Part shown: piece by piece, positions 12,299-24,302 of the stretch | Layout: every line of letters begins with the position of its first letter | How positions within the stretch are numbered: position 1 is the stretch's first letter | Source of the DNA: Paramecium tetraurelia | Lineage: Eukaryota; Ciliophora; Oligohymenophorea; Peniculida; Parameciidae | Direction: 5' to 3' | NCBI RefSeq assembly: GCF_000165425.1 | Contig: NW_001798984.1 | Location: 207,969-271,968 of the forward strand | Length of the DNA: 64,000 nucleotides | Made by a program: the position numbers and the translations under genes | The notes under the pieces: generated by a model | Seen by the model: only the letters and a program-made list of their open reading frames with translations | What the model was told of the DNA's origin: nothing | The model's database searches: none

Positions 12299-14256
12299 TC
12301 AGTAATTAACAATCTCAAAATTGTCTGATTTAGCCTTTTGATATTTTTTCAAATAATTAATCAATACTTTGCTATTTTTATTTACATTCTGTTAAAATAG
12401 TCTCGATTGGTTCTTATCTAATATACTAAAATTACAATTAATGCTATTACCTCTAGATAATCGACGGGAGATTTTTAAAGAATTTATGTAGGACTCAATT
12501 TCAAAAGGTATGAGACAATTAAAGCTAGACTAAATAAGACTTAAATAATAATCTCTTATTAAGTTTTGAGATCGTTTTGGATTATCTAATTGTTTTAAAT
12601 TTATTACATTAAATGTAGGCACTTTTGCAATAAACAGTTTTGTCTAATCTCTCAATAGTTCAAATAAAGTATATTATGAAGTTTTATTGATGATATCTGA
12701 TATTTTCTAATCAACATTTCCTTTCATCCTTGCTCTTTCTAGATTTGTTTGGGATAACCTCAACATCTAAGAGAATTACGAATCTATAATTTTGTGTTCT
12801 TCATCTATTTTTTTCTAAAAATTATCATATTATTCTTGTAAATTTTGATTGAAACATTGTTCAAATTTGGTAGCATTTTTAATCTCATCAATCTGTTAAA
12901 TTAATGATTGTGAAATGAGATAAATAATCTTTAAGATTACAAATTATAAGGTAAATGACTGAAATTCCTGATCAAAGAGTCTTACATAGCTTAGAGTTGC
13001 TGATAGACTCGAATACATATTTCTATCATAAACTAACTAAAATACCGTTATTCAATGTAATAGTCTACTTATTTCTTTAATAAATTTGTTCGTTGAGATT
13101 TAAAAAGATCTTTTACGATGGATAATTATTTTGAAAATTACTCAGATTCCTCATTCAAAGCTAAAATACAATTAAATCATTTCAAATTTTACCATTATCA
13201 CTTTTTTGAGCAGGTTCTTCTATATTATTATTGACAGCTTGATTATTTTATTCTATCTCTTAATAAAACTATCTATTCTTTTCACAATCAAAGGTCTTTG
13301 TTACGAGATCTGATCTTGTAATTAATTTATTGATGGAAATCGATAATAGTGTAGACTAAACAATATAATCATTGGCAATGTTGAGTAATTTCAACAAAGG
13401 ATGAGAGTATACTTATGACCAATTTAATCTTTGACTGGGTTCATACTTAAGAGTTAATTTGAGAAAATCAATTGTTTCCATGCTTACAGCTTGATCTTGG
13501 CAAGTGAAATCCTATTATGATAATTCTATTTACTATGTTATTTTATTTGATTTTTTCAATCAATTCGGTTTTTGTTTCACCATTAAATGGGAATCTCTTG
13601 AATATCATTTTAAAGTAGAGAACACTTGCAGTGTATAAATCAGAGGCCATAGAAAAAATTGTTTAATTTTGTAGAATTTCAGGTGGAATTATTTCTTTGA
13701 CAATTCCAAATTTTTTGAAATCCTCTTCAGTTTACATATTTGCTAGTTAATCAGAACAGATGTTGATCTGTCCTATTTTAATTGAGTCGTTGCTTTTAAA
13801 AATGTTCTTAGGACTAAGATCTACAAAAGTAATCTTATTTTCATGCAAGGCTAAATATGCTTTTTTATCTTACATTTTAATCCATTTAAGATTTCTCTAA
13901 AATAACATTTCGCTTTATCTTCATTTATATTTGATGTATTCATAATATCATCTAAAGTCCCTTAATTTAGTTATTCCATGAATATATAGTAATTATTTTC
14001 TGACTCTACGAATTCAAGGTATTGAATGACATTTCTACTTTAAACCGAATAAATTTTCTTGAAATTCTAAAGAATATTAGGGATTATCGGAGGCTTTGCA
14101 ATTATTTAACACACACATTATCCACTTTCGCCTGTAAATTAATTTCTGGAAATGTATACCTTTTTCTGGGTTTAGTTTGAGAGCATTATGATAGACTCGC
14201 TTTTAGTTTGCTAATATTTCTTATTGAATCAAAAAGTCTTTGATCTATTTATTCAT
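12299..14256 (-). CDS. pseudokinase-domain protein with coiled-coil tail
   Basis: Introns 14132-14159, 13851-13873, 13512-13533, 13161-13192 and 13023-13045 leave 609 residues. Fold markers of a kinase are present: YYIFMEQLNQGTLDDIM hinge, CYFREILNGLKSLHENKI, VDLSPKNIF, PPEIL, SDLYTASVLYFKMI and SQRLNWSQVYSHPLL. Catalytic residues are not: the HRD motif reads FVD, and the DFG position reads GQI in IKIGQINIC. Activity as a phosphotransferase is therefore unlikely; a scaffold role is inferred. About 300 helical residues follow. The start MNKQIKDF is 46 bp after the stop of the porin-like gene on the same strand. Confidence 0.85.
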
Positions 14257-14302
14257 TGATAAAAATTATAAGAATATTTATAAATATTTGTAAACAAAAT
14301 CC

Positions 14303-15200
14303 TCAAACTTCTACTTCAAATTTGAATTACAGTGGGAATAGTTGATCAGTGTTTTATGAAAATTGCAACTTATTTGAAACTTAGTATTTCATTCTATTAT
14401 ATTTTCCTGAAATTCCAATAATCCCGAATCCATTTTGGTTGAACTAAATCTAAATGTGAAACTAATACTTTAGTAATCAGGAATAGATTTTCATCAACCT
14501 TGTGTCTCAATCCAAAATTTAAAGAAGTAGTATATTTGTTTAATTTATAAGTTCTATTGATTTTGAATGCCAATTGAGTGTTTTCTTTGAAAGGTGATTA
14601 AATCATCATGCTTGATTCATTTTATTAACTAAGTTATTAGAAACATAATAGATTACTAGCAAAATTTGATTTTTCTATCTCCACTTTCTGCAAATTGACA
14701 GAATTACGAGAATTATAATTACTTATTTTTGAAACACATTTCAAGGATTGTTTTCATCTTCCAATCATTCCATAAGTATTTTTTTCTAGCAAAGAAATTG
14801 AAATCAGATGACTTTTGCGTTTTGTTGTATTCACAATAGAATTAATACTGTTTCTCTAGAGTCAGTTTGAATCCTGCATTAAATTATTGGAGAACATCAA
14901 CAACATTGGGAGATTTGACAAATAGTTTGATAGTTTCATCAAGTTTGTAAGTGGCGAAAATGCTGTAAGTTGAATCATTAGCAAAAGTATTGATTAAGCT
15001 GAACCTGGGAGTGATGTATTTAAATTTGGCTTAGGCAGCAAATTATTGATTGGTTCCATTGCATCTGGCTGAATAACTCTATTTAATTGAATAAGGGAAT
15101 AAGATACAAAGGGTTCCTCTTTGTCTTTGGATTTGAAGACAAACTCAGTGTTGTGATTGTTTAGGCGTAATAAATTGGAGTCTTTTGGATATTAATGCAT
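14303..15200 (-). CDS. VDAC/porin-like outer mitochondrial membrane protein
   Basis: With introns 15079-15107, 14629-14656 and 14444-14468 removed the product is 271 residues, the length of eukaryotic VDAC channels. The sequence shows alternating hydrophobic and polar residues over its whole length, for example SIFATYKLDETIKLFVK, LAFKINRTYKLNKYTT and FGLRHKVDENLFLITK. It ends in a strand (PLQFKFEVEV) directly before TGA, as in porin-3 proteins. No signal peptide or hydrophobic helix is present. The family exchanges metabolites across the outer mitochondrial membrane. The call rests on length and strand pattern, so it is an inference. The start codon is 30 bp from the divergent roadblock-like gene. 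Confidence 0.6.
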
Positions 15201-15230
15201 AAAATATTCAATAATATATATTTTAATAAA
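15201..15230. promoter_or_regulatory. 30-bp gap between divergent start codons
   Basis: Separates the porin-like gene (-) from the roadblock-like gene (+). Entirely A+T-rich, with TATA-like runs. Confidence 0.4.
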
Positions 15231-15661
15231 ATGTAAAATAATCCTGTGCTATAAAAGTTTCTATAGAACAACCCGTTCGTAGAAGGAATTGTCTTAATGG
15301 ATAAGGAAGGAATAGAGTAAGAAATATAGAGAAACTTAGAATTATAGCCGCATTCTAAAATGAAAATAGCAAGTTGAAAACAGGAGCATAATCATTGATG
15401 TATGTGGTGGCTATTCAATAATGCAATGAAAATTTAAGAAAACTCTCAGATTCTGAAACTAAGCAAATCACATTAGTTTATGAGTATTAAATGCTTTGTA
15501 ATCTTAGTGAATGGATTCTCTATTTCGAAATTTGGACCCATTCAATTTTGATATTTTACTGTAATATCAAAGCAAATATTGTGTCATTAAAATAACTTGG
15601 TCAGGAATTAAAGCGTATACTTTCCCCGTATAATGATTTATTAGAAAAATAGCAAAAATGA
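15231..15661 (+). CDS. roadblock/LC7-fold protein, LAMTOR3-like
   Basis: Introns 15317-15339 (23 nt) and 15484-15507 (24 nt) leave 127 residues. The opening NNPFVEGIVLMDKEGIEII matches the first strands of roadblock/LC7 proteins, where a helix leads to a v.gi...d.dG strand pair. The end ANIVSLKQLGQELKRIL matches the closing helix. In the family these are dynein light chains or the MP1/LAMTOR subunits of the Ragulator scaffold on lysosomes. Which one cannot be decided here; LAMTOR3 is the closest by feel. It is followed 24 bp later by the GDT1 gene. Confidence 0.55.
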
Positions 15662-15685
15662 ATTAAATATATTTAATCATATATT

Positions 15686-16504
15686 ATGTCCTTGAGAACA
15701 TTTACATTGTTATGCTTGTTGTATATAGGCTATTGTAAAGAATCAGGGGAAAAACATCTGAAAATTCTTACATAGTCAATAGGATCAATGTTAGTTTCTG
15801 AAATTGGTGACAAAGTATATCTATATTTTGAGATAAAAATAGACTTTCTTCTTAGCAGCAATTTTGTCAATGAAGTTTAATAGACTAGCTGTTTTTGCTG
15901 GAGCAACAGCAGCCCTAGTCTTAATGACAGGAATCAGTTGTGCTTTCGGTATAATAGTTCCAACTCTCTTGCCCCGCTTTTATACTGCAATAGTCGTGAC
16001 GATTATATTTTACTTCTTTGGAGCTAAATTACTCTTCGATTGGTATCATATGGAGAATGACGGGGATAAAGAAGAATTGAAATAAGTAGAAATGGAGCTT
16101 GAAGAATTGGACAAAAAATTACTGAGTAGCCACAAAATTATTGATCCTGAAAATCCCTCAGAAGGACAAAAATCAAGTAATAATCTATGTAGATAGATCC
16201 AGATTTGTCAGCTGTAGTGCCTATTCAATAAATTATATGGTAAGCATTTATCATGACCTTTTTGGGAGAATGGGGTGATAGAAGTTAAATTACTACCATA
16301 AGTTTATCTGCTGTTTAAGATACAGATATCGTGTTTCTAGGATGCAGCTTAGGCCATCTAATGTGTACAACAATAGCTATACTTGGAGGAAAACTCTTAG
16401 CTAACTAAATCTCTGAAAAGACCGTTAATTTGGTTGGAGGAATTGTGTTTATCATTTTTGGGTTGATGCATACTTACGATTTAATGACAGGACACTTAGA
16501 TTGA
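15686..16504 (+). CDS. GDT1: GDT1/TMEM165 cation/proton exchanger
   Basis: Family members are Golgi or secretory membrane Mn2+/Ca2+ transporters. Introns 15815-15842 and 16177-16196 removed, the product is 256 residues. An N-terminal signal-like segment (TFTLLCLLYIGYC) precedes the first signature SEIGDKTFFLAA; the second, LGEWGDRSQITT, lies after the acidic cytosolic loop. The two ExGD(K/R)(S/T) motifs on inverted three-helix repeats are diagnostic of this family. Six or seven membrane segments are visible, ending with VNLVGGIVFIIFGLM. The first intron falls just inside the first motif, after GDK. Confidence 0.95.
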
Positions 16505-16710
16505 TATTATACAAATATAGATAACAATTAAATGATTCATCTCATTTCTTAAAATTTTAAAAATTAATCAAATCAAGATAAAATTTTTCAGAGTAGGCTA
16601 AAAATCACTTGATTTTATTATAGCTCTGTAGATACAGAGTGGGAAATATAAAAGTTTATAAAACTTGAATTGTTTATAAAAAAAAAAGAATATCTTATTT
16701 TTAAATATTA

Positions 16711-17758
16711 ATGGGAAAGAAGGAAACAAAGGATAAAAAGCCTGCTTAATTCAAGTATTTCATTTGTGAATTGCTATTAGAAAGATCTATGAGTTGTTAT
16801 CAAAATACACTTAAGTGATTATCGTTGGATTGGCTAATGTTGGATCCAAATAAGTGTAAGACATTAGAAGAATTTTGGCTAAAAGAAATGCTCTTCTCGT
16901 GATCGGAAAGAATGTAATGAAGCAATTCTATATATAGACATTATTTAAGAAGGTTTTGGCAACAAGAGTGTAAGATTTACCAGAAGGCCATGAATATTAT
17001 GAAGAATTAAAGAAGTTTGGAGCTGCAATTAAAGAATTAGATGTCTTGAAGAATTAAGTAGCTGGCAAAGTAGGATTTATTTTCACTGACACCGCTGTCT
17101 TTGATCTTAAATCTGTCATTGAAGAAAATAAGGTTGAAACACCAGCAAGAGTTGGTGCTGTTGCCCCAATTGATGTTGTTATACCACCTGGACCAACTGG
17201 TATGGACCCAGCTTCAATTCAATTCTTCCATGCATTACAAATACCAACCAAAATCGAAAAAGGATAAATCTAAATTACCAAGGACTTTGTGGTTTTGAAA
17301 ACAGGATAAAAAGTTGGTTAATCATAAGCTGTTTTATTATAAAAATTGGGAAAGAAGCCATTTTTATATGGAATGGAAGTGTTGTCCTGTTATGACAATG
17401 GATCTATTTTGAATAAATAATAAGTATCCGTTAATTTGAATGATGTTCTTGCTAAATTCTAAAAGAATGTGACAAACATTTCTGCAATCTCATTGGCTAA
17501 TGGTATTTTGATATATTCATATTTTTAGGTTGGGTGAATGAAGCATCAGCTCCACACGTTTTGGCTAATGCTTTCAAGGAATTGGCTGCCATTGGATTGT
17601 AATCAGGATTTATTTTTGATCAAATCAAACAATCCAACGCTCCAGCTCCAACCTCAGCCCCTGTTGCTGCCAAAGTTGAGGATAAACCTGCTTAATAAGC
17701 CCCAGCTAAAGCAGAAGAACCTGAAGAAGATGTTGATATGGGTGGCTTATTCGATTGA
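16711..17758 (+). CDS. RPLP0: 60S acidic ribosomal protein P0 (uL10)
   Basis: Base of the ribosomal stalk that recruits translation GTPases. Introns 16755-16780, 16914-16937 and 17503-17528 leave 323 residues, the usual length. Visible are the N-terminal rRNA-binding part (KYTQVIIVGLANVGSKQVQ, NALLVIGKN), the GFIFT and TPARVGAVAPIDV segments, an Ala/Pro-rich hinge, and the acidic C-terminal tail EEDVDMGGLFD that contacts elongation factors and ricin-type toxins. The second intron is 24 nt and in phase; splicing it restores the conserved GKNT. Upstream it is 206 bp from the GDT1 gene. Confidence 0.97.
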
Positions 17759-17791
17759 TAAAGTATAGTAAAAATAATAATATAAAATACA

Positions 17792-18972
17792 ATGAGTTTA
17801 TTGGAGAAATTTCTTGAAATTTAGAATAATCTCTCGAGTTCTCAATTATTCGCTGTTAATCTTAAAGGGTATCTAGTATAAAAATACAATTTATAGGTTC
17901 GAGTAATTTTCTGAGGAATTATTTTGTCGCGATTCTAATTTCACTTAAATTGATAACTATTCTCTATGGTAACTCAATGAATACACTTTATAGCATTTGT
18001 TAGGAAGAATCGATACAATTAAAAGGTTTGATTGCAAATTTCAAAATAGAGTTCAACATTGATCCTCAAATAATATAATTAAATTCGTAAGAGCAAGTTC
18101 TCAAAGTTGATAAGCGCTATTAGGTTCATTTCGTGTGCTTAGAATTGTGGAATTTCCTAATGAAACATGTTAAAGGAGGTTTTTATTATTATAATACTTT
18201 TATAGGGCCATGCATACCTCTATACACCATAGAAATAAATGAGATCAGAAAAAGCACTATTCATGACTTTACATTTCTATCGCAACACGACATTTAAGAT
18301 TTGCCAAAGGGTCTTGTAATACCTGTAGACATGACATAAATGGAGTTCTTGATTTAAAATGAAAATGATTCGTTTACTTATATAACAAAGGTTGTACCCT
18401 TAGCTTTTACAATCGAATAAGTTATAAATAAGATACTCTCACCACAATTCAACGTAACAAATCATTTGTGCTTTAACCAAACCAGCAGGAAGGTCATATT
18501 AAATAAAACTTCAACTTTAATCTATGAATTGGAGTTTAGATCTCTATGGTTTATTAAACCCAACCAGAAAGACAATGGATTTTCAGAGAATTTCGATGAA
18601 ATCACAATGTAGTAGGATTTTCAAAATCACATACCTGGTTCAACAGAATCGACCTTTGAATCAAGGGAAATCCAATCTATACTAGACAGTTCAAAATCAA
18701 ACGAATTCGAAGATGATATCAATCCCAACAACAACAGCAATTTGAGTATAACTTTTAAATATTTAGTGTTGAGAGATATCAGTGAATTCAAAAACGAAAT
18801 AGAATCCATTCTATAAAATCACAAACAACAGCCTCTTATACTACTGAAGGAAGAATAGGCTATCGAGAATATCAATCAAATAATTTTGTAGATTGAGTAG
18901 GAAAACTGTTTCAAAAAAGAGTAACAAGAAGAAGGTACTAATGATGAACTTATCGATTATTAAGATATTTGA
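17792..18972 (+). CDS. unrecognised acidic protein
   Basis: With introns 17869-17896 and 17969-17993 removed, and probably 18179-18205, the product is about 366 residues. A globular part contains RYQVHFVCLELWNFLMKHV followed by GGPCIPLYTIEI. A middle region is Ser/Asn/Asp/Glu-rich (NEFEDDINPNNNSN), and the C-terminus is a Gln/Glu-rich coiled coil. The first part faintly recalls DUSP domains of ubiquitin proteases, but no protease residues are present, so no function is given. It converges on the SUMO ligase gene, the stops being 13 bp apart. Confidence 0.65.
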
Positions 18973-18985
18973 TTTCATTATAAAT

Positions 18986-20581
18986 TCAGTCAGTTTTAAT
19001 ATGCTTCTTTATTCTATCATTTATTTAATATTGATTCTTAAGACGTTGATTACATAATTCTCTCAGAACCAAATCCGTGATCTCTCCATTCTCGTTAAAT
19101 TCAACTTCCTTGTTTGATAAGCTATTTTCTGAAATCAATTCTAAAATCACTTGTTAATAGTCATCAATTAAGAATTTGAAACACTTCAATTTACAAATAG
19201 GACATTTCCAAATCTTTTTGTCTTTTTAATCATCAATTGCAGTGATAAAGTTCTCCAAATCGAAACACTGTAGATGATTACAAAATCTGCCTCTGGCTGG
19301 AATATTAATTAATTATAAAGTGATAGGACACAATAGACTGATTCTTATTGATTTTATTTTGACATCCTTGTTGGTAGAGCATTCTTATTTGAATAATTTG
19401 AATGAATCTTCAATACTTAAATAGTTTTTATGATATTGTTTAATATCTAATAAGAATTCTTTGGCATTCAATTAATTTATGGAAAATATACCTATAAAAT
19501 AAATACATTAATGTTATATTCTAAATTATTTTTTCAATTCCTCATTAGATTTATACTCAATCAAAGTAATTCGATTTTATTCATTATGTTTGATATAATT
19601 AGTGATATTGATGGAATCATCCTTGCGTTTCTTAACACTATAATTGATGCTCAAAGGTTTAAACTCAGCCAGTTTGACACCATTCATCTATAATTCCCCA
19701 TAATCAGGCCAAGTGATTTCATTCAATCCATCCTTGCCGTCTATTCTTAAGCATCTAATCTCTAATTGAGACCCTTTGTACTTAACTGGACAATGGAATA
19801 AAAAATGTTTTTCGTTTTTGAATTGAAGAAACTACTGAAATGTAGATTAAACTATTTAATCTATCACTTTATTTTAAGGATTTAACATAACAAGTGTACA
19901 ATACGGACAAATGAAGTCTTGAATATCATGATTAATTTGTAAACAAAATCCATGAAAATTCTATGAGCAGATTTTACATTTGAGAACTTTAGAACTATTT
20001 AATTTAGCCTTAATTTAAACATATAAACCTGGCTGCGAGTGACAATAGCATTTTAGAAAATTAATATCTTATTGCGTTTCATTTTATTTATCATTATTTG
20101 TTTGAGAATTTCTCATTTAATTTAATAATTGTTGTTCTTTATCTTTAATAAGTTTTAATTTGTCACGAATGCCTTCGTAATAGATATGAATTTATTTATT
20201 AATGAATTTTGTTAGTTCTTCTAAAATTGAGTAAGATTTGATGATCTTGTCTTCATAATAAAACATTGTGATTGTAATCAATTATCCTAAATATATAGGT
20301 CTTGTTGGATTAATATTAGTGGATTATAAACTGCATTTCTTCATTCTAAGTAGATGACTGAGTAAACATTCAGTTAATTTTGGGATGAATTGTTTATCCT
20401 ATTTATATTTATTACCACCTAGACACTTAATGATATCTTGCTTTTTTTACGTTGAAATTTAGTCAACTTTCAATTCAAGACAACCTTGTCTGATAAATTC
20501 AGGAACTTTGAGTTCAATGTCTTATTTAATTGTTAAGAGTTCCTTAGATATCTCATCTTGAAGTTAATTATTTTAGTTCAT
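18986..20581 (-). CDS. SIZ1: SIZ/PIAS-type SUMO E3 ligase with PHD finger
   Basis: An uninterrupted frame of 531 residues with no intron. Three domains are in order: a PHD finger near residues 178-225 (CYCHSQPG, LKCKICSQNFHGFC, FICPYC); a PINIT-like domain near 265-345 (EIRCLRIDGKDGLNEITWP, KKRKDDSINITNYIK); and an SP-RING near 405-465 (CPITLQLINIPARG, FCNHLQCFDLENF, WKCPICKLKCF). This PHD+PINIT+SP-RING set matches plant SIZ1-type ligases, whose SP-RING recruits Ubc9 for SUMO transfer. The N-terminal SAP motif is not obvious. Start codon is 44 bp from the divergent Pelota gene. The absence of introns is unusual here. Confidence 0.9.
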
Positions 20582-20625
20582 ATTTTAAATAATTCTACAG
20601 AATTTAATAAAGAAATTAATTTTTA
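20582..20625. promoter_or_regulatory. 44-bp gap between divergent start codons
   Basis: Separates the SIZ-type ligase (-) and Pelota (+). A+T-rich, with no other feature visible. Confidence 0.4.
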
Positions 20626-21984
20626 ATGAAAATTTTAAGCAAGAAAATAATAAAGGGAGTTGGATTCATAAAAGTAGTGCCTGAAGAAGATGATGACTTT
20701 TGGCATTTGTATAATCTATTGTCTGTTGGAGATATAATAAAGACAAGCACACACAGAAAGATAGTGAAAGAAAGTAATTATAGATATGATTGATTAGGTT
20801 AAACTGGTACTAAGGTTTCTGAGAAAAGAAGGATATTTGTATTTTTAAAGGTTCACGAAATTAATTATTGGGCAGATCAATATCTATTGCTATCAATAAA
20901 GGGCAGAAATTGCTAAGAATCTCATTGGTTATCTTTGGGCTAATTTCATACCTACGAAGTTGAATTGAATTAGAAAATCGTAATATACAAAGAAAATTGG
21001 GATAGATTTCATTATGCCATCTTGGATTAGATCAAACAATAGTAAACTTTATCAGAGGTGGCAGCATTCATAATGGAGGAAGGAGTAGGTCACTTATGTT
21101 TGATAGGATCAGCTACTACTAGATTGAAGTAAAAAGTAGAGAAATAGATAACAAAGAAGAGAAGTGCTAATGAGTAAAGAGAGAAGGCAATGGAAGAGTT
21201 TTTTAAAGCATGTTTAGCAGCCTTGGAATAAGATTCATTATTTGAATAAGTAAAATGTTTGATTGTGGCATCTCCAGGGTAATAGTAATGAATATCATAT
21301 AGATATGTGAAGGATGATTTCTATTAGTTTCTGAGAAATATATTTTAAAAGGAGGAGAAGTATAAGGGAAAATAGAAAATGTTAGATAAGATCTTTCTAG
21401 TAAGATCAAGTTCAGGCTATTTGAACAGTTTAATGGAAATTCTATAGGATCAATAGGTTTAGTAAAGATTAGAAAATACAAAGTAAAATATTCGAAAAAT
21501 ATTTAGAGCTATGCAAGAAGTGATGATCTTGGAGAAGTTCTTTGAGTAACTTCGAATAGATATAACTAAAGTTGCTTATGGAAAGAAAGATGTTGAATTT
21601 GCTCATAGTCTTGGTGCAATTCAGACTCTATTAATAAGTGATAAAGTGGCAAGAGCCAAAGATCCAAAAGTAAGGAGATAATGGCTGAAAGTGATTGAAG
21701 AGATCAAGAACAAGGGTGGAGAAGTGTTTATCTTCTCTAGTTTACATCCTTCTGGAAAACAACTGAACAACTATACTGGAATAGCAGCTATTTTATATGT
21801 TTCAGTTTCGTTTGATTATGAAGATGATGACGAAGATGAAGATGAGCAAGAACCAGTTGGTTAATAGATTCATTAACAGTAACACTAACATGCTTAAGAT
21901 GAATTCAAAATGGACATGGTAGTCTAAAAGAAATTTGAAGAGTTCGGCATGGAAGATGGTGATGATGTCGATGATGATATTTGA
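20626..21984 (+). CDS. PELO: Pelota (Dom34) ribosome-rescue factor
   Basis: Works with Hbs1 to split ribosomes stalled on mRNA. Introns 20774-20797 and 21279-21302 leave 436 residues. Signatures: [14 protein letters not shown] and RKIV at the N-terminus, LLLSIKGRN and [11 protein letters not shown] in the first domain, [17 protein letters not shown] in the central domain, and [30 protein letters not shown] and [15 protein letters not shown] in the eRF1-3-like domain. It lacks the GGQ and NIKS motifs of eRF1, as expected. An acidic and His/Gln-rich C-terminal extension of about 60 residues is longer than in animal or yeast Pelota. Confidence 0.95.
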
Positions 21985-22022
21985 ATGTTAATATACAATT
22001 ATATAGATAAAAATATAACATC

Positions 22023-24221
22023 TCATCTTCTACTATAAGGATACTTCTTTCTGGCCTTATACAAACCAAGCTTCTTTCTTTCCACTTATCTACTGTCAGT
22101 TCTGGTTAACAGTAACTTTCTGAATATTTTCTTGATACTTGGACACATTTTAACAATGGCTCTACTCAAAGCTGAGCAGATGCATTGAGATTATGCTGAC
22201 TAACTACCTCCTCTGATTACACTAATGTTTACAATAAGATTATTACACATTCACATCTACTAAACATGAAAGATGAGCCAATTCTAATACTCTCAAGGCT
22301 GTTCTTCTGTATATTGGATGAGTAAAGTAATTGATTAAGTTCTTACCATTTACAGTCACTTCTCCTACTCCTTTCTTTAGTTACACATAACAAATTGATG
22401 ACTTTCTTCTTCCTCTTCCCACATAATAAAGTAGAGAAGATTCACTATAATCTTTTTCTATTAATTAATCAATTTAGATTGCACTCTTCTCCTTGAAATC
22501 CTCAATCTTAACTTCTTCTTCAACTACATCCTCAAAATCTGGATCTACATCATCAGCCATCATAGCTGTGCTTGGTACTTCATAAGTATATGGATTTATG
22601 TTGTCACTAAAAGCTTACAATCCATCATTAATTTATTCTCTATTTAATTTGAATATATTTGTTAAATAATGGTGGAAGAATTCCAAATTGCTTGGCTGTT
22701 GGAATTCTTTGTATAATTCAACTGAAAATTGATACTCATCTTTTTTCACTTCATCTACCTTCTCCTCAAAGAATTCCTTAACACTAACATATAATAATTC
22801 AATACTGTCTATTATAGGGTTGTTTCTTGATGTCCACAAAGGTATCTTGCTATTTGTTGAGCTTGACTTTAGGGAAGATAGTCTAAAATGAAGACCCAAA
22901 ATCTTTCCAAAACAGACTTTGTCCTTTATTCTTCTCGACATCTTAAAACACAGATTCGTACCCCTTAATCTTATTTTTTGGATCATTATACAAATCCTTT
23001 ATGAATTTAGGTGCACCTAATAACAAAAAGTCAATATTGTCAACAATATCCTATAATTTGACAGGATCTACGATTCTTTAATTAACTTTCTTGGCTTTCA
23101 TTTGAAGTTACAAAGATTAAGTATCTAGATTCTTGAGGTATTTATGTATTTATTTGAATTCCCAATTTTATTGATCTTTAGCATTTATTTACTTTCTTGA
23201 TTCTTTAGGTTCTTATTATTTATTGGCTAATCTTTTCAAATATGCTCGTTTAACAAAATTTAAATTAACCTTATCTATAATTGTCTATTCAGTTTATAAA
23301 GCTTCTTGACCATCAGAGGGTCTGATGTATCTCATTTTTAATAATCGCTCGTCATCTGATATTTCTTCGACGGTGCATCCAGATTCATAGAATTCAAGAT
23401 CTTTTAGATAGGCCTTTCCAAAAGTGAGTTATTGATTTTTATCATTATATTTAGGGTCATAAATTTAAAAATCTTCTAAATCCTTTTACAAATTTTCTCT
23501 TGCCATCTCTTCAGCTACTGCTTTCACAGAATTAGTATCGACGTATTTATTTAGAATTGCTTCGTCATTAATTTTCTTATCAAAATCTTAAGCATCATCG
23601 CCTAAGATTGTCTTTCTATCTTCCTCTGGTAATTTTTTTATTCCTTCTAAAAATCTATCAAAAACAACCTTTCTAGCTTTGGCTATATATTCAGGTGTTT
23701 CACTTTTCACCAACAAATCTTGAGATGTTCGTAGAAGTTCAGTTTCTGACATAACTCTCTATATACTAAACATTATACAAGTACCATCTAAGATAACAAT
23801 CCTTGAACTTTACGATTATACTCTGCTTCATATTATTGTCCTCTTTTCAATTTTATATCATAAACAAAGTCATCAAAGAATAATCCTAAAGGACAATTGG
23901 TCTCTTCATCAATGTAGACATGCTTCAATACATTTTATAGTAGATTTTAGCCATCCTTTTCAGTCATTTCCAATTTGTTATCCTATTTAGGTTGCATGTC
24001 TCTCACTCGTCTAAGGTTAACTAATTTAGATACTGTGTGACTCTGGTTTTGATTTTCGCCAATTTCTTCTTATAGACAGCATGCAATTGCTTCTGTGAAT
24101 CATCATAGGAGGTGATCTTGGGTCTGTAGGCCAAGTCTTCCTTTTCTGGATAGAGTGGAGGCACAAAAAAGAAATTTCGTTGTGCTACACAGAACCTCGC
24201 TCTGCTCACTAATCTGAGCAT
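22023..24221 (-). CDS. MRPS9: mitochondrial ribosomal protein uS9m with long N-terminal extension
   Basis: Introns 24011-24033, 23759-23784, 22784-22805 and 22222-22246 leave 700 residues. The last 125 are a clear S9 domain: YVGRGRRKSSICYVQL, VNGKNLINYF, VIRGGSQSAQSQ, LLLTRTDSRQVERKK and LGLYKARKKYPYSRR at the C-terminus, which reaches the decoding site. The N-terminus MLRLVSRARFCVAQRNFFF is a good mitochondrial presequence. About 550 charged helical residues lie between, far longer than in bacterial S9 (130). Ciliate mitoribosomes are known for such extensions. It diverges from the HECT gene, 81 bp away. Confidence 0.9.
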
Positions 24222-24302
24222 AATTATTTAAATAAATTATTTATGCCTAATTTATATATAAATATTTAAAATATTGCATTTATTCATTAATTAAAATTAA
24301 AG

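Noticed and set aside
22633-22986. Minus-strand ORF of 117 residues with its own ATG
   Set aside because: Its first half is a frame shadow; the second half is simply an exon of uS9m reached through intron 22784-22805.
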